A stretch of DNA of 40,921 bases from an uncultured Candidatus Binatia bacterium (GTDB lineage Bacteria > Desulfobacterota > Binatia > UBA9968 > JAJDTQ01), in contig CATQHV010000002.1 of the NCBI GenBank assembly GCA_958295985.1, positions 1-40,921 on the forward strand, given 5' to 3'. Position 1 is the stretch's first letter; every line of letters begins with the position of its first letter. Below are positions 25,601-40,600 of the stretch, piece after piece. Made by a program: the position numbers and the translations under genes. The notes below the pieces were generated by a model, which was given only the letters and a program-made list of their open reading frames with translations, was not told where the DNA came from and did not search any database.

Positions 25601-28600
25601 ACCGGACTGTTCCCCGCTGATCTCGGGGGTCGGGGCGACGTTGTCGAACCGTACGGTGAGCCGGTCCGCTACCGTGTTGTCCACGCCGCCGGGGGTGCTC
25701 TGCGCCACGCCGGCGGCGATGTCGACTGTGACGTTGCCGGGGGCGGTGGGCACGACCTCAAAGGAGTAGCGCTTGGCGTCAAGTACAGTAAATCCGGTGA
25801 CGGCGCCCGGGGCGGCGGCGCCTGTCAGCGTGATGTCCGTGCCTGCAAAGCCGGTGACGGCCAGGTCGAATGTCACGTTGAAGCTGATTGGGGTGGTATT
25901 GGTCGGGCTGGACTGTACGGAGGTGATGACCGGGGCGGGGGCGGCGGGGACCGTCCTGTCGTATGTGATCGAGAACCGGTCGGCCGCCGTGTTGTCGTTG
26001 CCGGCGGTATCCCGGGCGGTGTTTGCCGGGACGTCCACGTGGATGATGCCGTCGGCGGTGGGCCTCACGACGAAGGTATAGTTGACGCCGCCGTCGATGC
26101 GCACAAAGTCCTCCACGCCGCCGTGGGCGGTAAGCCCGGACAGTACGATCCCGGCGGAGGTGAATTCGGTGACCTCTTCGCCAAAGTCGATCTTGAAGTT
26201 GATCGGGGTGGTGCCGGTCGGGCTGGTCTGGGTGGAGTTGATGACCGGGGCCGGTGCGGTGCGGTCCGACCTGATCGGGAACTGGACGGCCGCGACATTG
26301 GGGATGTTTGCGAGGCTTTGTGCCACGCCGGCGTCGACGTCCACGGTGATGAGGCCGTCCCGGGAGGGTACGACGTCGAACCTGTAGACGGGGGCGTCAC
26401 TGTCGTCAAAGTTGGCCACGCCGCCCGAGGCCGCATCTCCGGTCAGCCTGATGTCCGATGCCGTAAAGCCGGTGACGTCCCGGTCGAATGTCACGTTGAA
26501 GCTGATGGTGGCGGAGTTGGTGGGGCCGGTCTGCTCCGAGGTGATGGCCGGGAGGGGGGCCGCCCTGTCTATCCCGATGCCTGCCCGGTTGGAGGCCTCG
26601 TTGTCGTTTCCCGCCCTGTCCTGCACGAGGCCCGCGGGCAGGCTCACGTTGAGGATCCGCCCGTCCGCGGGATCGGTCACGTTAAAGGCGTATGCGGGAT
26701 CAAAGATCCGGATGTCGTGGGCGCCCGCGTCCGCCACGTACAGGTGGCCGGCGGTGCCGTGGACCGCCACGCCGTAGGGGCTGACGAACGAGCCGGTGAC
26801 GGTGGTGACGGAGGCCAGTGAGGAGTCGAACACCGCGATGCGGTCGTTGCCGGTGTCGGCCACGTATATGTTGCCGGTGACCGGGTCGACGGCCACGCCG
26901 CTAGGCTGGCTGAGCCCGGTGATGTCGGCGGTGTGGGTCATCCCGGGGCCGTACACCTTTACGATGTCGCTGCCGGTGACCGCCACGTATATGTTGCCCG
27001 AGCCGTCGACGGCCACGCCGCGCGGCTGGCTGAGCCCGGTGATCTCGCCGGTGCGGGTCCCGGCCGGATCGTACGCCCGGAGGCGGCCGTTGCCAAAGTC
27101 GGCCACGTATACGGTGCCCGAGGTGCCGTCAACTGCCACGGCGGTGGGCTGCGAGAACCCGTCGGTGATGGTGGTCCCGGTGGAGATCCTCGCCGAATCG
27201 TACACCCGGATCGTGTGGGTGTTGGTATCGGCCACATATACGGTGCCCGAGGTGCCGTCTACGGCCACGCCGTACGGGGCGTCCAAGGAGCCGATGTTGG
27301 CGATGTGGGCCCCGGCATGGTCGAAGACCTGGACGCGGTCGTTGTCCCTATCGGCCACGTATATGTTGCCCGCAGAGTCCGCCGCGATGCCCGACGGGGC
27401 GTTGAACTCGCCGTTGGCGGCGCCGGTGGCGCCGGTGGTGCCGACGGTGGCGTTGTGGGACGGGGACGGGCGCAGGTCCAGGACGGTCCCCGAGGTGGCG
27501 GTGATGTCCGAGGCTTCAAGGACGGTGGCGTTCACGTGCTCGCTGAAGGTCATGTTGAAGGGCACGGGGTTCAGGCCGGTGGGGCCCGCCTGCACCGGGA
27601 CGATGGCCGGGACGGGCGCCGTGCCGTCGTATGTGATCTCGAACCCGGGGGCCGCCGTGTTGTCCAGGCCGTTTGCGGTGCTCTGCGCCACGCCGGCCGC
27701 GATGTCCACGGTGATGGTGCCGTCCTCGGTCGGGACTACATCGAACGTATAGTTGGCGCCGGTTGCGTCCCCGGGCGCAAAGCCGGTCACGCCGGCGGAG
27801 GCCGCGTCGCCTGTCAGCGTGATGTCCCCGGATGTAAAGCCGGCGACCGGAGCAGTAAAGTTGACGTGGAAGTTGATGGTGGCGGAGTTGGTCGGATCCC
27901 GCTGCACGGCCGAGACGGCGGCGCCCGGCGCCGAGGCGTCGTATTCGATGGAGAACCGGGGGGCCGCCAGGTTGTCGTTGCCGGCGATGTCCCGTACCGT
28001 ACCGGCGGCGATGTCCACGTGGAGGGTGCCGTCCGCCGTGGGTATCACCCCAAAGGTATGGTTTTTGCCGTCCGTACCGGGGGCGGGGGCCAGGTTGAGC
28101 ACGCCGCCCGTGGCCAGGCCGGCCAGCGTGATGTCGTCCGTTTCAAAGCCGGTGACGTTCTCGCCCCAGGCCACCGTAAAGTTGAGGGTCTGGATGCCGT
28201 GCGAGAGGGTCTGCTCGCCCGTGATCTCGGGGGCGGGGGCTACGTTGTCGAACCGTACGGTGAGCCGGTCCGCCTTGGTATTGTCCACACCGCCCGGGGT
28301 GCTCTGGGCCACCCCGGCGGCGATGTCCACGGTGACGTTGCCGGGGGCTGTGGGCACGACGTCAAAGGAGTAGCGCTTGGCGTCAAGTGCTGCAAAGCCG
28401 GTGACGGCGCCCGGGGCGGCGGCACCTGTCAGCGTGATGTCGGCACCGGCAAAGCCGGTGACGTCCAGGTCGAATGTAACGTTGAAGCTGATGGGGGTGG
28501 TATTGGTCGGGCTGTCCTGCACCGATATGATGACCGGGACGGGCTGGGCTGCGGGGGAGGGCCGGTCGACGGCGATGCTCGCCGTGTTGGATTCCACGTT

Positions 28601-31600
28601 TGCGTTTCCGGCCCTGTCCTGCACGCGGCCGGCCGGCAGGTTCACCTCAAGGGCCTCCCCGCCGGCCGGATCGGCCACGTCAAAGACGTACGCCGGATCA
28701 AAGATCTGGATGTTGCTGACGCCCCAGTCGGGCGCGTACAGGGTGCCCGAGGCGGCATCGACTGCAACGCCCTGCACATAGGTAAAGGCGTTGGTGATGT
28801 TGGCGACGAATTGCCTGTCGGAGCCGTACACCGCGATGCGGTCGTTGCCCGAGTCGGCCACGTAAATGTTGCCCGAGGAGCCGTCGACTGCCATGCCGAT
28901 AGGATTGTCAAACGGGCCGGCGAGTTCGGCGACGGGATCCCCTACGGAGTCGAAGATCTGGACAGAATCGTCGTTTGTGTCGGACACGTATATGTTGCCC
29001 GAGGAGTCGACGGCTACGCCATGCGGAGATCCAAAGCCGTCGATGCTGGTGACGGGGTCTCGCGCGGAGTCGAATATCCAGACGGTGGCGGTGGCGGTGC
29101 TGGCCACGAATATGTGGCCCGTGCCGTTGACGGCCACGTCGTTTGGAAAGTCAAGCGAGTGGGTGATGTCGTCGATGTGGTCCCGTGTGGAGTTGAACAC
29201 CGCGATGCGGTCGTTGCCCGAGTCGGCCACGTAAATGTTGCCCGAGGTACCGTCGACTGCCACGCTGGTCGGATAGTCAAAGTTGTCCTCGATGTTGGCG
29301 ATATGGTCCAGTGTGGAGTTGAACACCTGGATGCGTTGGTTGCTCTCGTCGGCCACGTATACGTTGCCCAGTCCGTCGACCGTCAGGCGGTACGGTTCTT
29401 GGAACTGGCCGTTGCCGGAACCGGGGCCGCCGAAGGTGCCGTTATACCGCGGAACCATGCGCATGTCCTGTACCGTTCCCGAGGTGGCCTCGATGTCGGC
29501 GGCCGTGACGGTCGCCGAGTCCATGGTGTCGTTGAATGCCATGTCAAAGGACACCGGGTTCAGGCCGGTGGGGCCCGGCGGTACCGGGGTGATCGTCGGG
29601 GTCGGGGGCGTGGCGTCAAAGGTGATCAGGAAGGTGGTTGCCGCCACGCTGGACAGGTCTGCGGTGCCCTGTGCCGCGCCGGCGGCGATATCTATGAGGA
29701 TGGTGCCGTCGGCGGTGGGGACGACATCAAATGTGTATGCGGCCCCGCCGCCTGCAAAGTTGGTGACACCGCCCGTGGTGGCGGTCCCGGATACCGTGAT
29801 GTCGCCTGCCACAAACTCGGTGACGGTCCGGCCAAAGTCCACCTGGAAGTTGACGGTGGAGGCGTTTGTGGAGCTGGGCTGTGTCGCGGTGATGACGGGG
29901 ACCGGGGCGACGGGGACGGTCCGGTCTATGGCGATGCTTGCGGGTGCAGACGCCACGTTGTCGCCGCCGGCGGTGTCCTGCACGCGTGCCTCCGGCATGT
30001 GTACCGTGAGCGTGGCCCCGTCGTCCGCCCCCGTCACGCTAAAGGTGTACAGCTGGTCGAATGTCCGGATGTGGTTGGGGATCCGTTCGGCCGCGTATAC
30101 GGTTCCGGTGGTGCCATCAACGGCGATCCCGGTGTAGTTGCCGAAGGTGGTGGTGACGGTGGCGATGCTGCGGTACGTGGTACCGTTGAACACCTGCAGG
30201 CTCTCGTTGCCATCGCTGACGCCGCCAGTGAACTCGGCCACGAAGATGTTGCCGGTGGCGGGGTCCACCTCGATACCGGCCGGGCGGTCAAGCGAGACTA
30301 TCTCGGCGAGGGGGTTGCCGGCGCGATCCAGGATGGCGATGCGGTTGCGGGAGGTGTCGGCCACGTAGATGTTGCCCGTGTCCGCGTCGACGGCCACGTC
30401 GGTCGGATTGCTGAACGTGCTCGAGGACAGCGATTCCGAGAATTCGGTGACGTGGTTCCTTGCGGTATCGAATACGGCGACGGTGTTGCCGCTATACTCG
30501 GCCACGAAGATGTGGCCGGTTCCGTTGAATGCAATGCCGGTGGGCCGGTACAGCGAGTCGGTGATGTCGGCGACGTGGCCGAACGAGGGGTCGTATACCC
30601 GGACGCGGTCGTTGGACGTGTCGGCCACGAATATGTGGCCGGAACCGTTGACGGCCACGCCGTGGGCGAAGTTGAGCCCGCCGATGCTGCCGAAATAGTC
30701 CAGCGCACGGTCGTATACGTCGATGCGCTTGTTGAAGTGGTTGGCCACGAATATGTGGCCGGAACCGTTGACGGCCACGCCGAGGGGGCCGTTGAACTGG
30801 CCGGGGTTATCCCCGGATTCGCCGAATGTCGAGTTGGGCCGCATCGTCCAGCGCAGATCCTGAACGGTACCCGAGGACGCCTCGATGTCCGAGGCGTCCA
30901 GGGTCGAGGAGTTTATGTGCCGGTTGAAGGCCAGGCTGAAGGGGACGTCCTGCAGGGCCGTGGGGCCGGTCTGCGACGGGGTTATGGTCGGGACCAGGGA
31001 TCCGGGCGTGACGGGTCCGGGCTGAGCACTCTCGTACCGTATGGAATAGGTCGGGGCCGCCTCGTTGTCGTTGCCGGCGATGTCCGTGAGCCCGCCCGCC
31101 GGGATGTCGACTGTGAGGGTGCCGGTGGCGGAGGGGGCGGCCGTGAAGGTATAGTTTTCGCCGCCCGTGTTATCGAGGGGGACCAGGTTCTCCACGCCGG
31201 AGACGGTAGTGATACCGGACAGCACGACGTCGCCGGCTGTAAAGCCGGTGACGTTTTCGCCGAAGTCGACCGTAAAGTTGAGGACGGAGGCGCCGTTCAG
31301 GCTGACCTGCTCGCCGGTGATCTCGGGGGTGGGGCCCTCCGTATCCGATACCATCTTGAACCGGACGGCCTCCGTGTTGGTGAGGCCCAGGGAGGTCTCT
31401 GCCACGCCGGCGGCGACGTCCACAAAGATGGTGCCGTCGCGAGTCGGCACGAGATCAAAGGAGTATCGGGTATCGCTGAGCGTCACAAGACCGGTGACGG
31501 CGGAGGGTGCCGCGGTACCGGACAGCACGATGTCGCCTGCCACGAAGCCGGAGACGCCGGTGCCGAAGGTCACGTTGAATGTGATCGGGGAGACTTTGGT

Positions 31601-34600
31601 GGGGCTGGTCTGCACCGAGGTGATGGTGGTGGCGGGGCGGTCGGCGTTGTATGATATGGAGAACTGCGGGGCCGCCTCGTTGTCGTTGCCGGCGATGTCC
31701 GTGAGCCCGCCCGCCGGGATGTCGACTGTGAGGGTGCCGGTGGCGGAGGGGGCGGCCGTGAACGTATAGTTTTCGCCGCCCGTGTTATCGAGGGGGACCA
31801 GGTTCTCCACGCCGGCCGGGACGGAGACGCCGCCCAGCGTGACGTCCTCTGCCGCAAAGCCGGTGACGTTTTCGCCGAAGTCGACCGTAAAGTTGAGGAC
31901 GGAGGCGCCGTTCAGGCTGACCTGCTCGCCGGTGATCTCGGGGGTGGGGCCCTCCGTATCCGATACCATCTTGAACCGGACGGCCTCCGTGTTGGTGAGG
32001 CCCAGGGAGGTCTCTGCCACGCCGGCGGCGACGTCCACAAAGATGGTGCCGTCGCGAGTCGGCACGAGATCAAAGGAGTATCGGGTATCGCTGAGTGTCA
32101 CAAGGCCGGTGACGGCGGAGGGTGCCGCGGTACCGGACAGCACGATGTCGCCTGCCACGAAGCCGGAGACGCCGGTGCCGAAGGTCACGTTGAATGTGAT
32201 CGGGGAGACTCTGGTGGGGCTGGTCTGCTCCGAGGTGATGGTGGTGGCGGGGCGGTCGGCGTTGTATGATATGGAGAACTGCGGGGCCGCCTCGTTGTCG
32301 TTGCCGGCGATGTCCGTGAGCCCGCCCGCCGGGATGTCGACTGTGAGGGTGCCGGTGGCGGAGGGGGCGGCCGTGAACGTATAGTTTTCGCCGCCCGTGT
32401 TATCGAGGGGGACCAGGTTCTCCACGCCGGCCGGGACGGAGACGCCGCCCAGCGTGACGTCCTCTGCCGCAAAGCCGGTGACGTTTTCGCCGAAGTCGAC
32501 CGTAAAGTTGAGGACGGAGGCGCCGTTCAGGCTGACCTGCTCGCCGGTGATCTCGGGGGTGGGGCCCTCCGTATCCGATACCATCTTGAACCGGACGGCC
32601 TCCGTGTTGGTGAGGCCCAGGGAGGTCTCTGCCACGCCGGCGGCGACGTCCACAAAGATGGTGCCGTCGCGAGTCGGCACGAGATCAAAGGAGTATCGGG
32701 TATCGCTGAGCGTCACAAGGCCGGTGACGGCGGAGGGTGCCGCGGTACCGGACAGCACGATGTCGCCTGCCACGAAGCCGGAGACGCCGGTGCCGAAGGT
32801 CACGTTGAATGTGATCGGGGAGACTCTGGTGGGGCTGGTCTGCTCCGAGGTGATGGTGGTGGCGGGGCGGTCGGCGTTGTATGATATGGAGAACTGCGGG
32901 GCCGCCTCGTTGTCGTTGCCGGCGATGTCCGTGAGCCCGCCCGCCGGGATGTCGACTGTGAGGGTGCCGGTTCCGGTCGGGGCGGCCGTGAACGTATAGT
33001 TTTCGCCGCCCGTGTTATCGAGGGGGACCAGGTTCTCCACGCCGGCCGGGACGGAGACGCCGCCCAGCGTGACGTCCTCTGCCGCAAAGCCGGTGACGTT
33101 TTCGCCGAAGGCGACCGTAAAGTTGAGGACGGAGGCGCCGTTCAGGCTGACCTGCTCGCCGGTGATCTCTGGGGTGGGGCCCTCCGTATCCGATACCATC
33201 TTGAACCGGGCGGCCTCCGTGTTGGTGAGGCCCAGGGAGGTCTCGGCCACGCCGGCGGCGACGTCCACAAAGATGGTGCCGTCGCGAGTCGGCACGAGAT
33301 CAAAGGAGTATCGGGTATCGCTGAGTGTCACAAGGCCGGTGACGGCGGAGGGTGCCGCGGTACCGGACAGCACGATGTCGCCTGCCACGAAGCCGGAGAC
33401 GCCGGTGCCGAAGGTCACGTTGAATGTGATCGGGGAGACTCTGGTGGGGCTGGTCTGCTCCGAGGTGATGGTGGTGGCGGGGCGGTCGGCGTTGTATGAT
33501 ATGGAGAACTGCGGGGCCGCCTCGTTGTCGTTGCCGGCGGTATCCCTGGCGGTGTTTGCCGGGACGTCCACATGGAGGGTGCCGTCGGCGGTCGGCCTCA
33601 CGACGAAGGTATAGTTGGCGCCGTTGTTTACGGGCGTAAATTCGGTTACGCCGCCGTGGGCGGTGAGGCCGGACAGCACGATATCGGCCTTGACAAAGTC
33701 GGCGACCTCTTCGCCAAAGCCGATGTTGAAGTTGAGGGCCGTACCGGACTGTTTCCCACCGATCTCCGGTGTCGGGGCGACGTTGTCGAACCGTATGGTG
33801 AACCGGTCGGCGGCGGTGTTGTCCACGCCGCCGGGGGCGCTCTGCGCCACGCCGGCGGCGATGTCGACGGTGACGTTGCCGGCGGCTGTGGGCACGACAT
33901 CAAACGAGTAGTTTGTGGCGTTGATCGCCTCAAAGTTCTCAACGCCGCCGTGGGGGCCGTCCAGCGTGATGTCCGTGCCCTCAAAGCCGGTGACGTCATC
34001 GCTGAAGGTCACGTTGAAGTTGATGGTGGCCGCGTTGGTCGGGCTGCTCTGTTTTGCGGTGATCTCTACGGTTGGGCGGGACGGATCATAGTCAACCGAG
34101 AGGGTGGCAGTGGCGGTGTTGGGGCTGCCGGCCAGGTCGCGCGCCGCGCCGGCGGCCACGTCCACCTGCACCGCGCCTGCCGAGGACGCCACCAGGTCGA
34201 AGGTGTAATTGGCGCCGTCGTTGATGCTCGCAAAGTTGGCGACTGCACCGGGGTTGGCGGTACCCGATACGGCGATGTCATCGGCGTCAAACCCGGTGAC
34301 GGTCTCGTTGAACCCGACGTTGAAATCGACGGTGGCAGAGCCGGTGGTGCCGGGCTGGGTCGTGGTGATTACAGGTACGGGGACGGTCTGATCGGAGAAC
34401 AGCTCGAACCGCGGGGCCGCCGTGTTGGCGGTGCCCAGGCCGCCGGTGGCGACGCCCGCATCGACGTTGATCGTCACGGTGCCGTCCCGCGAGGGCACCA
34501 GCTCGAACCCGTAGACGTCCTCGGAGCCGGCCGTAACGATCGACCCAAAGCCGGTGACGCCTCCGGTGGCGGCCGTCCCGCCGACCCGTATGTCCGCTTG

Positions 34601-37600
34601 TCCAAAGCCGTTGACGGACTCGCTGAATGTCACGTTGAATGCCAGGGCGGTGGCGTTGGTCCGGCCCGACTGTTCGGAGGTGATCAGCACGGCTGGGCGG
34701 GACGGGTCGAACCCTATCGAAAACTGGTCGGCGGCGGTGTTGTCGTTGCCTGCGATGTCCTGTGCGACGGCGGCGGCGATATCCACGGCCAGGGTGCCGT
34801 CCGCCGTTGGTACTACCCCAAAGGTATAGTTTTCGCCGCCCGTACCGGTGACGACGGCCAGGTTCAGCACACCACCCGTGGTGGTCAGACCCGACAGGGC
34901 GACGTCCGCGGCCTCAAAGCCGGTGACGTTCTCGCCCCAGTCGACCGTAAAGTTGAGGGTCGGGACGCCGTTGCCCGAGACGGTCTGCTCGCCGGTGATC
35001 TCTGGGGCCGGGGCGCTCCCGTCGTACCTGATCGTGAACGGGACAGCCGCGGTATTGTCCAGGCCGTTTGCGGTGCTTTGCGCCACGCCGGCGGCGACGC
35101 TGACGGTGATGTTGCCGTCCCGTGTCGGGGCCACCCTGAACGAATAGTTGGTGGCGTTGATCGCCTCAAAGTCGGTGTGGCCTGCCGAGGCCGGATCGCC
35201 GGCCAGGGTGATGTCCGTACCGGCAAACCCGGTGACCTCCTCGTCGAATGTCACGTTGAAGGTTATGATTTCCGCGTTGGTCGGGCTGTCCTGAACCGAG
35301 GTGATGACGGGGGTGGGGACGTCCCTGACTATGTCGATGTGCACGGGGACGGCCGCCTCGTTGGCGTTTCCGGCCGGATCCCGCACGCCGCCGGCCGGCA
35401 CCCCCACGGCGAGCGTCCGCCCGTCCGCCGGATCCTCCACATCGAACGCGTATACCGGATCAAACACCCGGATGCGGCCGTTGCCCGAGTCTGCCACGTA
35501 TACGGTGCCGGAGCCGTTTATCGCCACGCCGCCCGGACTTGAGAACGAGCTGTCGATGTTGGCAAGGTGGTTCCGCTCCGAATCGAAGACCTGGACGCGG
35601 TCGCGGTTGGAGTCGGCCACGTACAGGGTGCCCGAGGCGGGGTCCACCACCATCCGGGTCGGATAATCAAACGAGCTGTAGATCGTGCCGATCCTGTTCA
35701 GGCCGGAGTCGAATACCTGGATGTGGTCGTGGTTGGATGAGGCCGCGTACAGGGTGCCCGAGGAACCGTCGACGGCCACGCCGCCAGGTTCGCTAAGGCC
35801 GCCTATGTCGGCGACGTGGTTCCGGTCAGGGTCGTATACACGGACGCGGTTGTTGAGGCGGTCGGCCACGTACAGGACGCCCGAGGAGGCGTCGACTGCC
35901 ACACTCTGCGCGGATCTGAACGACCCGTCCCCGCCTATGTCGGCGATGTGATCCAGGGTGGTGGTATTGAAGACCTGGATGCGGTGGCGGGCGGCGTCGG
36001 CCACGTACAGGACGCCCGATGTGCCGTCGACTGCCACGTCGGTCGGGAAGTTAAAGCCGTTGTCGATGGTGGCGGCCAGGTCCAGGGAGGAGTCAAAGAC
36101 CCGGACGCGGTGGTTGCGGGTGTCGGCCACGTATATGGTGCCAGACGAGTCGTCGACTGCCATGCCGTTCGGGCTCTGAAGCGGGATGTCCTCTCCAAAG
36201 GTGGCATTGTACAGGAACGCAAAACGCAGGTTCTGCACCGTGCCCGAGGTCGCGTGGATGTCAGATACCGCGAGCGTCGTGGCGTTTATGGTCTCGCCCC
36301 ACCCCACCCGGAAGCCGATCGTGGTGGCGCTGGTCGGACTTGACTGTCCGGAGGCAAGGACGGGGACGGGCGGCGTGCCGTCGTATGCTATCAGGGTGCG
36401 GGCCGCGGCCGTGTTGGGGTTGCCCGCGGTATCGTACGCCGCGCCGGCGCCTACGTATGCCACCACCGTCCCGTCCGAGGCCGGGGAGACCACAAAGGTA
36501 TGGTTTGCGCCGCCGTCTTCGAACGTGGCCACGCCGCCGAGGTGTCCGGCCGTCCCCAGAATCGCGATGTCACCCGGCGTAAACCCGCCGACCTCCTCGC
36601 CCCAGTCCACCGTAAAGTTGATCGTGGTGGCGTTGGTCGGGCTTGACTGTACCGCCGTGATCACCGGGACCGGCGGCGTGCCATCGTACGTCATGTTGAA
36701 CCGGGCCGCCTCCACGTTGGGGTTGCCCGCCAGATCCCGCACCACGCCGGCGGCGATGTCCGCCAGTATGATCCCGTCCGAGGCCGGGGATACCCCGAAG
36801 GTGTAGAATGTGCCGTTGACATCCGTGAGGCCTGCCACGCCGCGGTGTGAGGTGGTGTTTGAAAGCGTGATGTCACCGGGCTCGAACCCGGTGACCTCCT
36901 CGCCCCAGTCCACCCCGAAGGTGATCGTCGTGGCGTTGGTCGGGCTGGACTGCACCGCGGTGATGACGGGCACGGGGGCCTCGTTGTCTATCCTGACGCG
37001 TACCTCGTTGGACGCTGTGTTCACGCGCCCGGCCGTGTCGTTCACGCGGCCCGCGGGCAGGCTGACGGCCAGGGTCCGGTTCGTCGTCGGATCCCCCACC
37101 TCGAACGCATACGTCGTATTGAACACCCGGAGCCGATCGTTGTTCGTGTCGGCCACATAGACCGTGCCGGTGGGGCCGTGCACGGCCACGCCGGCCGGGC
37201 GGCTGAACGAGTGGTCCACCGTGGCGATGCGATCCCAGGAGGAGTTGTAGGCGTGGACCAGGTTGCGGCCCGTGTCGGCCACGTATATGTAGCCCGTAAA
37301 CGGGTCGACGGCCACGCCGGCCGGGCCGGTGAACCCGCCGATGGTGTGGACGTGGTTCCAGCCAGAGTCGAACACGGCGACGCGGTCGTTGCCGGTGTCG
37401 GCCACGTACAGCGTGCCCGAGGCCGGATCGACTGCCACCCCCTTCGGGCCTGCAAACGCAAACTGGTAGCCGGTGATGTTGTGGATGCTGTGTCCGGTAC
37501 CGTTGAATACGGAGATGCTGCTGTTGCCGGTGTTGGCCACGTAGACGTGGCCGCGGGCCGGGCCGTCGACGGCCACGCCCTCCGGATCGCTGAACGGGTG

Positions 37601-40600
37601 GTCGATGTCGTATGCGTGCTGTCCCGTACGGTTGAACACGGCCACGCGGTCGCGGCCCGTGTCGGCCACGTATATGTGGCCCCGGGTGGAGCTGTCCACG
37701 GCCACGGCGTACGGGCCGCTGAACGGCATCCCGGGCGGGTCCGGAAGGGTGCCCGTCTGGTGTCCCGCCGGGTCCAGTACCGTCACGCGGTCGTTGAACG
37801 TGTCGGCCACGTACAGCGTGCCCGTGGTACCGTTGACGGCCACACCGGACGGGCTGATGAACCTGCCAGGGCCGGTGCCCGTACCGCCGAGGTCCTTGTC
37901 GTGCAGCGGCACCAGGCGCAGGCCGTCCACCGTACCCGATGTGGTGTTGATGTCGGCCGCCTCGAGGGTGGTGGTGTTGATGGGCATGTTGAAGGTCATG
38001 CCGAAGGGTATCGTGTCCAGCCGTGTCGGGCCCTGCTGTACCGTGGTGATCGTCGGGATCAGCAGCTCGGCGCGGTACGTGATCGAGAACCGTTTTGCCG
38101 CCTCGCTGAGGTGCCCCGCGGTGTCCTGTGCCACGCCCGCCGCGATGTCCACCCGTATCGTCCCGTCCGAGGTCGCCGAGACGTCGAATGTGTACAGGTC
38201 CGGGGACACCTCTGCAAAGTTGGCCACCCCCCCGTGCGTGGCATTTCCGGAAAGCGTGACGTTGTCCGCGCCGAACCCGGTGACGTTCTCCCCCCAGTCC
38301 ACCCTAAAGTTGATCGTCGGGATGTTGGTCGGATCCGGCTGCACCGCGCTGATGGCCGGCGTCGGGGGCATCCTGTCTATGGCGATGCGCGCGCGGTTCG
38401 ACTCCTCGTTGGCGTTCCCGTTCGCGTCCCGTATCCCGCCTGCCGGCACGTGCACGGTCAGCGTCTGTTGGTCCGCCGGATCCGTCACGTTGAATGTGTA
38501 TACCATGCCGGTGTCAAAGATCCTGACCAGGTTGTTGCTCGTGTCGACCACGTACATGGTGCCCGTGGTACCGTCGACGGCCACGTCGCCATGGGCGCCG
38601 GGGGGGAGGTCGATTCTGGCGGTGTTGTTCCCGGCGGGGTTGAATACCAGGACGCGGTTGTTGCGGTCGATGGTCGTATCCGTCACGTATACGTAGCCCG
38701 CGGTATCGTCGACCGCGACGCCGTACGGGCGGTTGAACGAGCCGTGCAGATAGCCGGTGTGATCCCACAGGGAGTCGAATACGGCGATGCGTTGGAGGGT
38801 CCGGTCGGCCACGTACAGTGTGCCCGAGGTGCCGTGGACCGCCACGCCGGCGGGTTCGACAAGCGGGCCGGTGATGTTGGCGATGCTGCGCCCCGCGGAG
38901 TCGAACACGGCGACCCGGCGGTTGCCCGTGTCGGCCACGTAGATCTCGCCGGTGGTATCGTCCACCGCCACGTCCCACGGTTCGTTAAGCCACTTTGTGA
39001 TGTTGAGGGTGCTGGTCCCCGCGGAATCGAACACCCGGATGCGGTCGTTAAAGGTGTCGGCCACGTACACGGCGTCTGAGGTGCCGTGGACCTCCACGCC
39101 GTACGGTTGCATGAAGGGGCCGGGCAGGTGGCGGAGGTAATCCCCGTCCGAATCAAAGACGGTGACGCGGTTGTTGCCATATTCGGTCACGAATATGTGG
39201 CCGGTACCGTTGACTGCCACTCCGAGCGGGCTACTGAGCTGGCCGTCATCCGAGCCTGGGCCGCCAAAGTCTCCGGTGTTCTGCGGCACGAGAGACAGGT
39301 TCTCGACGGTCCCCGAGGTCGCCTCGATGTCAGATACCGCGACGGTCGAGCCGTTCACGGGCTTGTTGAAGGTCATGTTGAATTCGATGGTGTCGGCGTT
39401 GATCGGGCCCTGCTGCACGGCGGTGACGGTGGGAACGAAGGGCCTGCTGTCGTATGTCATCAGGAACCGGGCCGCCTCCCCGCTGGGGTTGCCCGCCTCG
39501 TCGGCGGCGGCGCCGGCGGCGATGTCCACCAGTATGGAGCCGTCCGATGTCGGCACGACCTGGAAGGTGTAGCGGGCGCCGTCCACCTCTGCAAAGTTGG
39601 CGACCCCCCCGTGCGCGGCGTCCCCGGATAGCGCGATGTCCCCCGCCGCAAACCCGGTGACGGGCATGTCCCAGTCCACCCGGAAGGTGATCACCGCCGC
39701 CGCCGTCGGGCTGTCCTGTACCGCCGTGATGACCGGGACCGGGGCGGCGCGGTCGACAAGGATGCGCGCCGGATCGGAGGCGGTGTTCGATTCCCCGTCC
39801 GGATCCTGCACGCGGCCCTCCGGCAGGCTCACGTTGAGCGTCCGGCCCGCCTCGGGACCTTCCACCTCGAATGCGTATCCGAGCTCGAATGCGTGGATCA
39901 GATCAGAGTCCGCGTCTGCCACGTACAGGGTGCCCGAGGAGGGATCCGCCCCCACGGCGAGGGAGCCGCCGAACGGGCCGCCGATACCGGCCACGCGGTT
40001 CCCGGCAAGGTCGAACACCGCGATACGGCCGGCGTTCGCGTCGGCCACGTACAGGGCACCCGCGGGGGCGTCGACGGCCACCCCGTACGGGGCGTCAAGC
40101 GAGCCGGTGATGTTCAGCGTGCTGCGGCCCGCGGGGTCGAACACGGCGACCCGGTCGTTGCCGGTATCGGCCACGTAGATGTCACCGGTGGTACCGTGGA
40201 CGGCCACGCCGGCGGGGGACGCAAGATAACCGGTGATGTTCAGGGCGTTGCGGCCCGCAGAATCAAAGACCCTGGTGTGGTTGTTGCCCGTGTCCACCAC
40301 GTATACCGTGCCCGATGCCGGGTTGGCCGCCACCCCGGACCGGGCCTCGAGCGGGCTGGTGAGGTTGGAGAGGTACCGGCCGGCCGCGTCGAACACCACT
40401 ACGCGGTCGGCGCCGGCGTCGGCCACGTATACGCGGCCCGTGGAGCCGTCCACCGTCACCCCGTACGGGGAGCTGAACGGGCCGGTGATGTCGGTGAGGT
40501 AGTCCCGGGCCGCGTTGAACACCGCGGCGCGGTCGTTGCCCGTGTCGGCCACGTATACGGTGCCGGTGGCGCCGTGGACGGCCACGCCCGACGGGGTGTC

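Noticed and set aside
26933..31654. A 1,573-codon plus-strand frame, and similar ones at 15101-17722, 33572-35542 and 37178-39079
   Set aside because: Antisense to the giant gene's Ig/NHL codons; GC-rich third positions suppress stop codons. No protein-like features.
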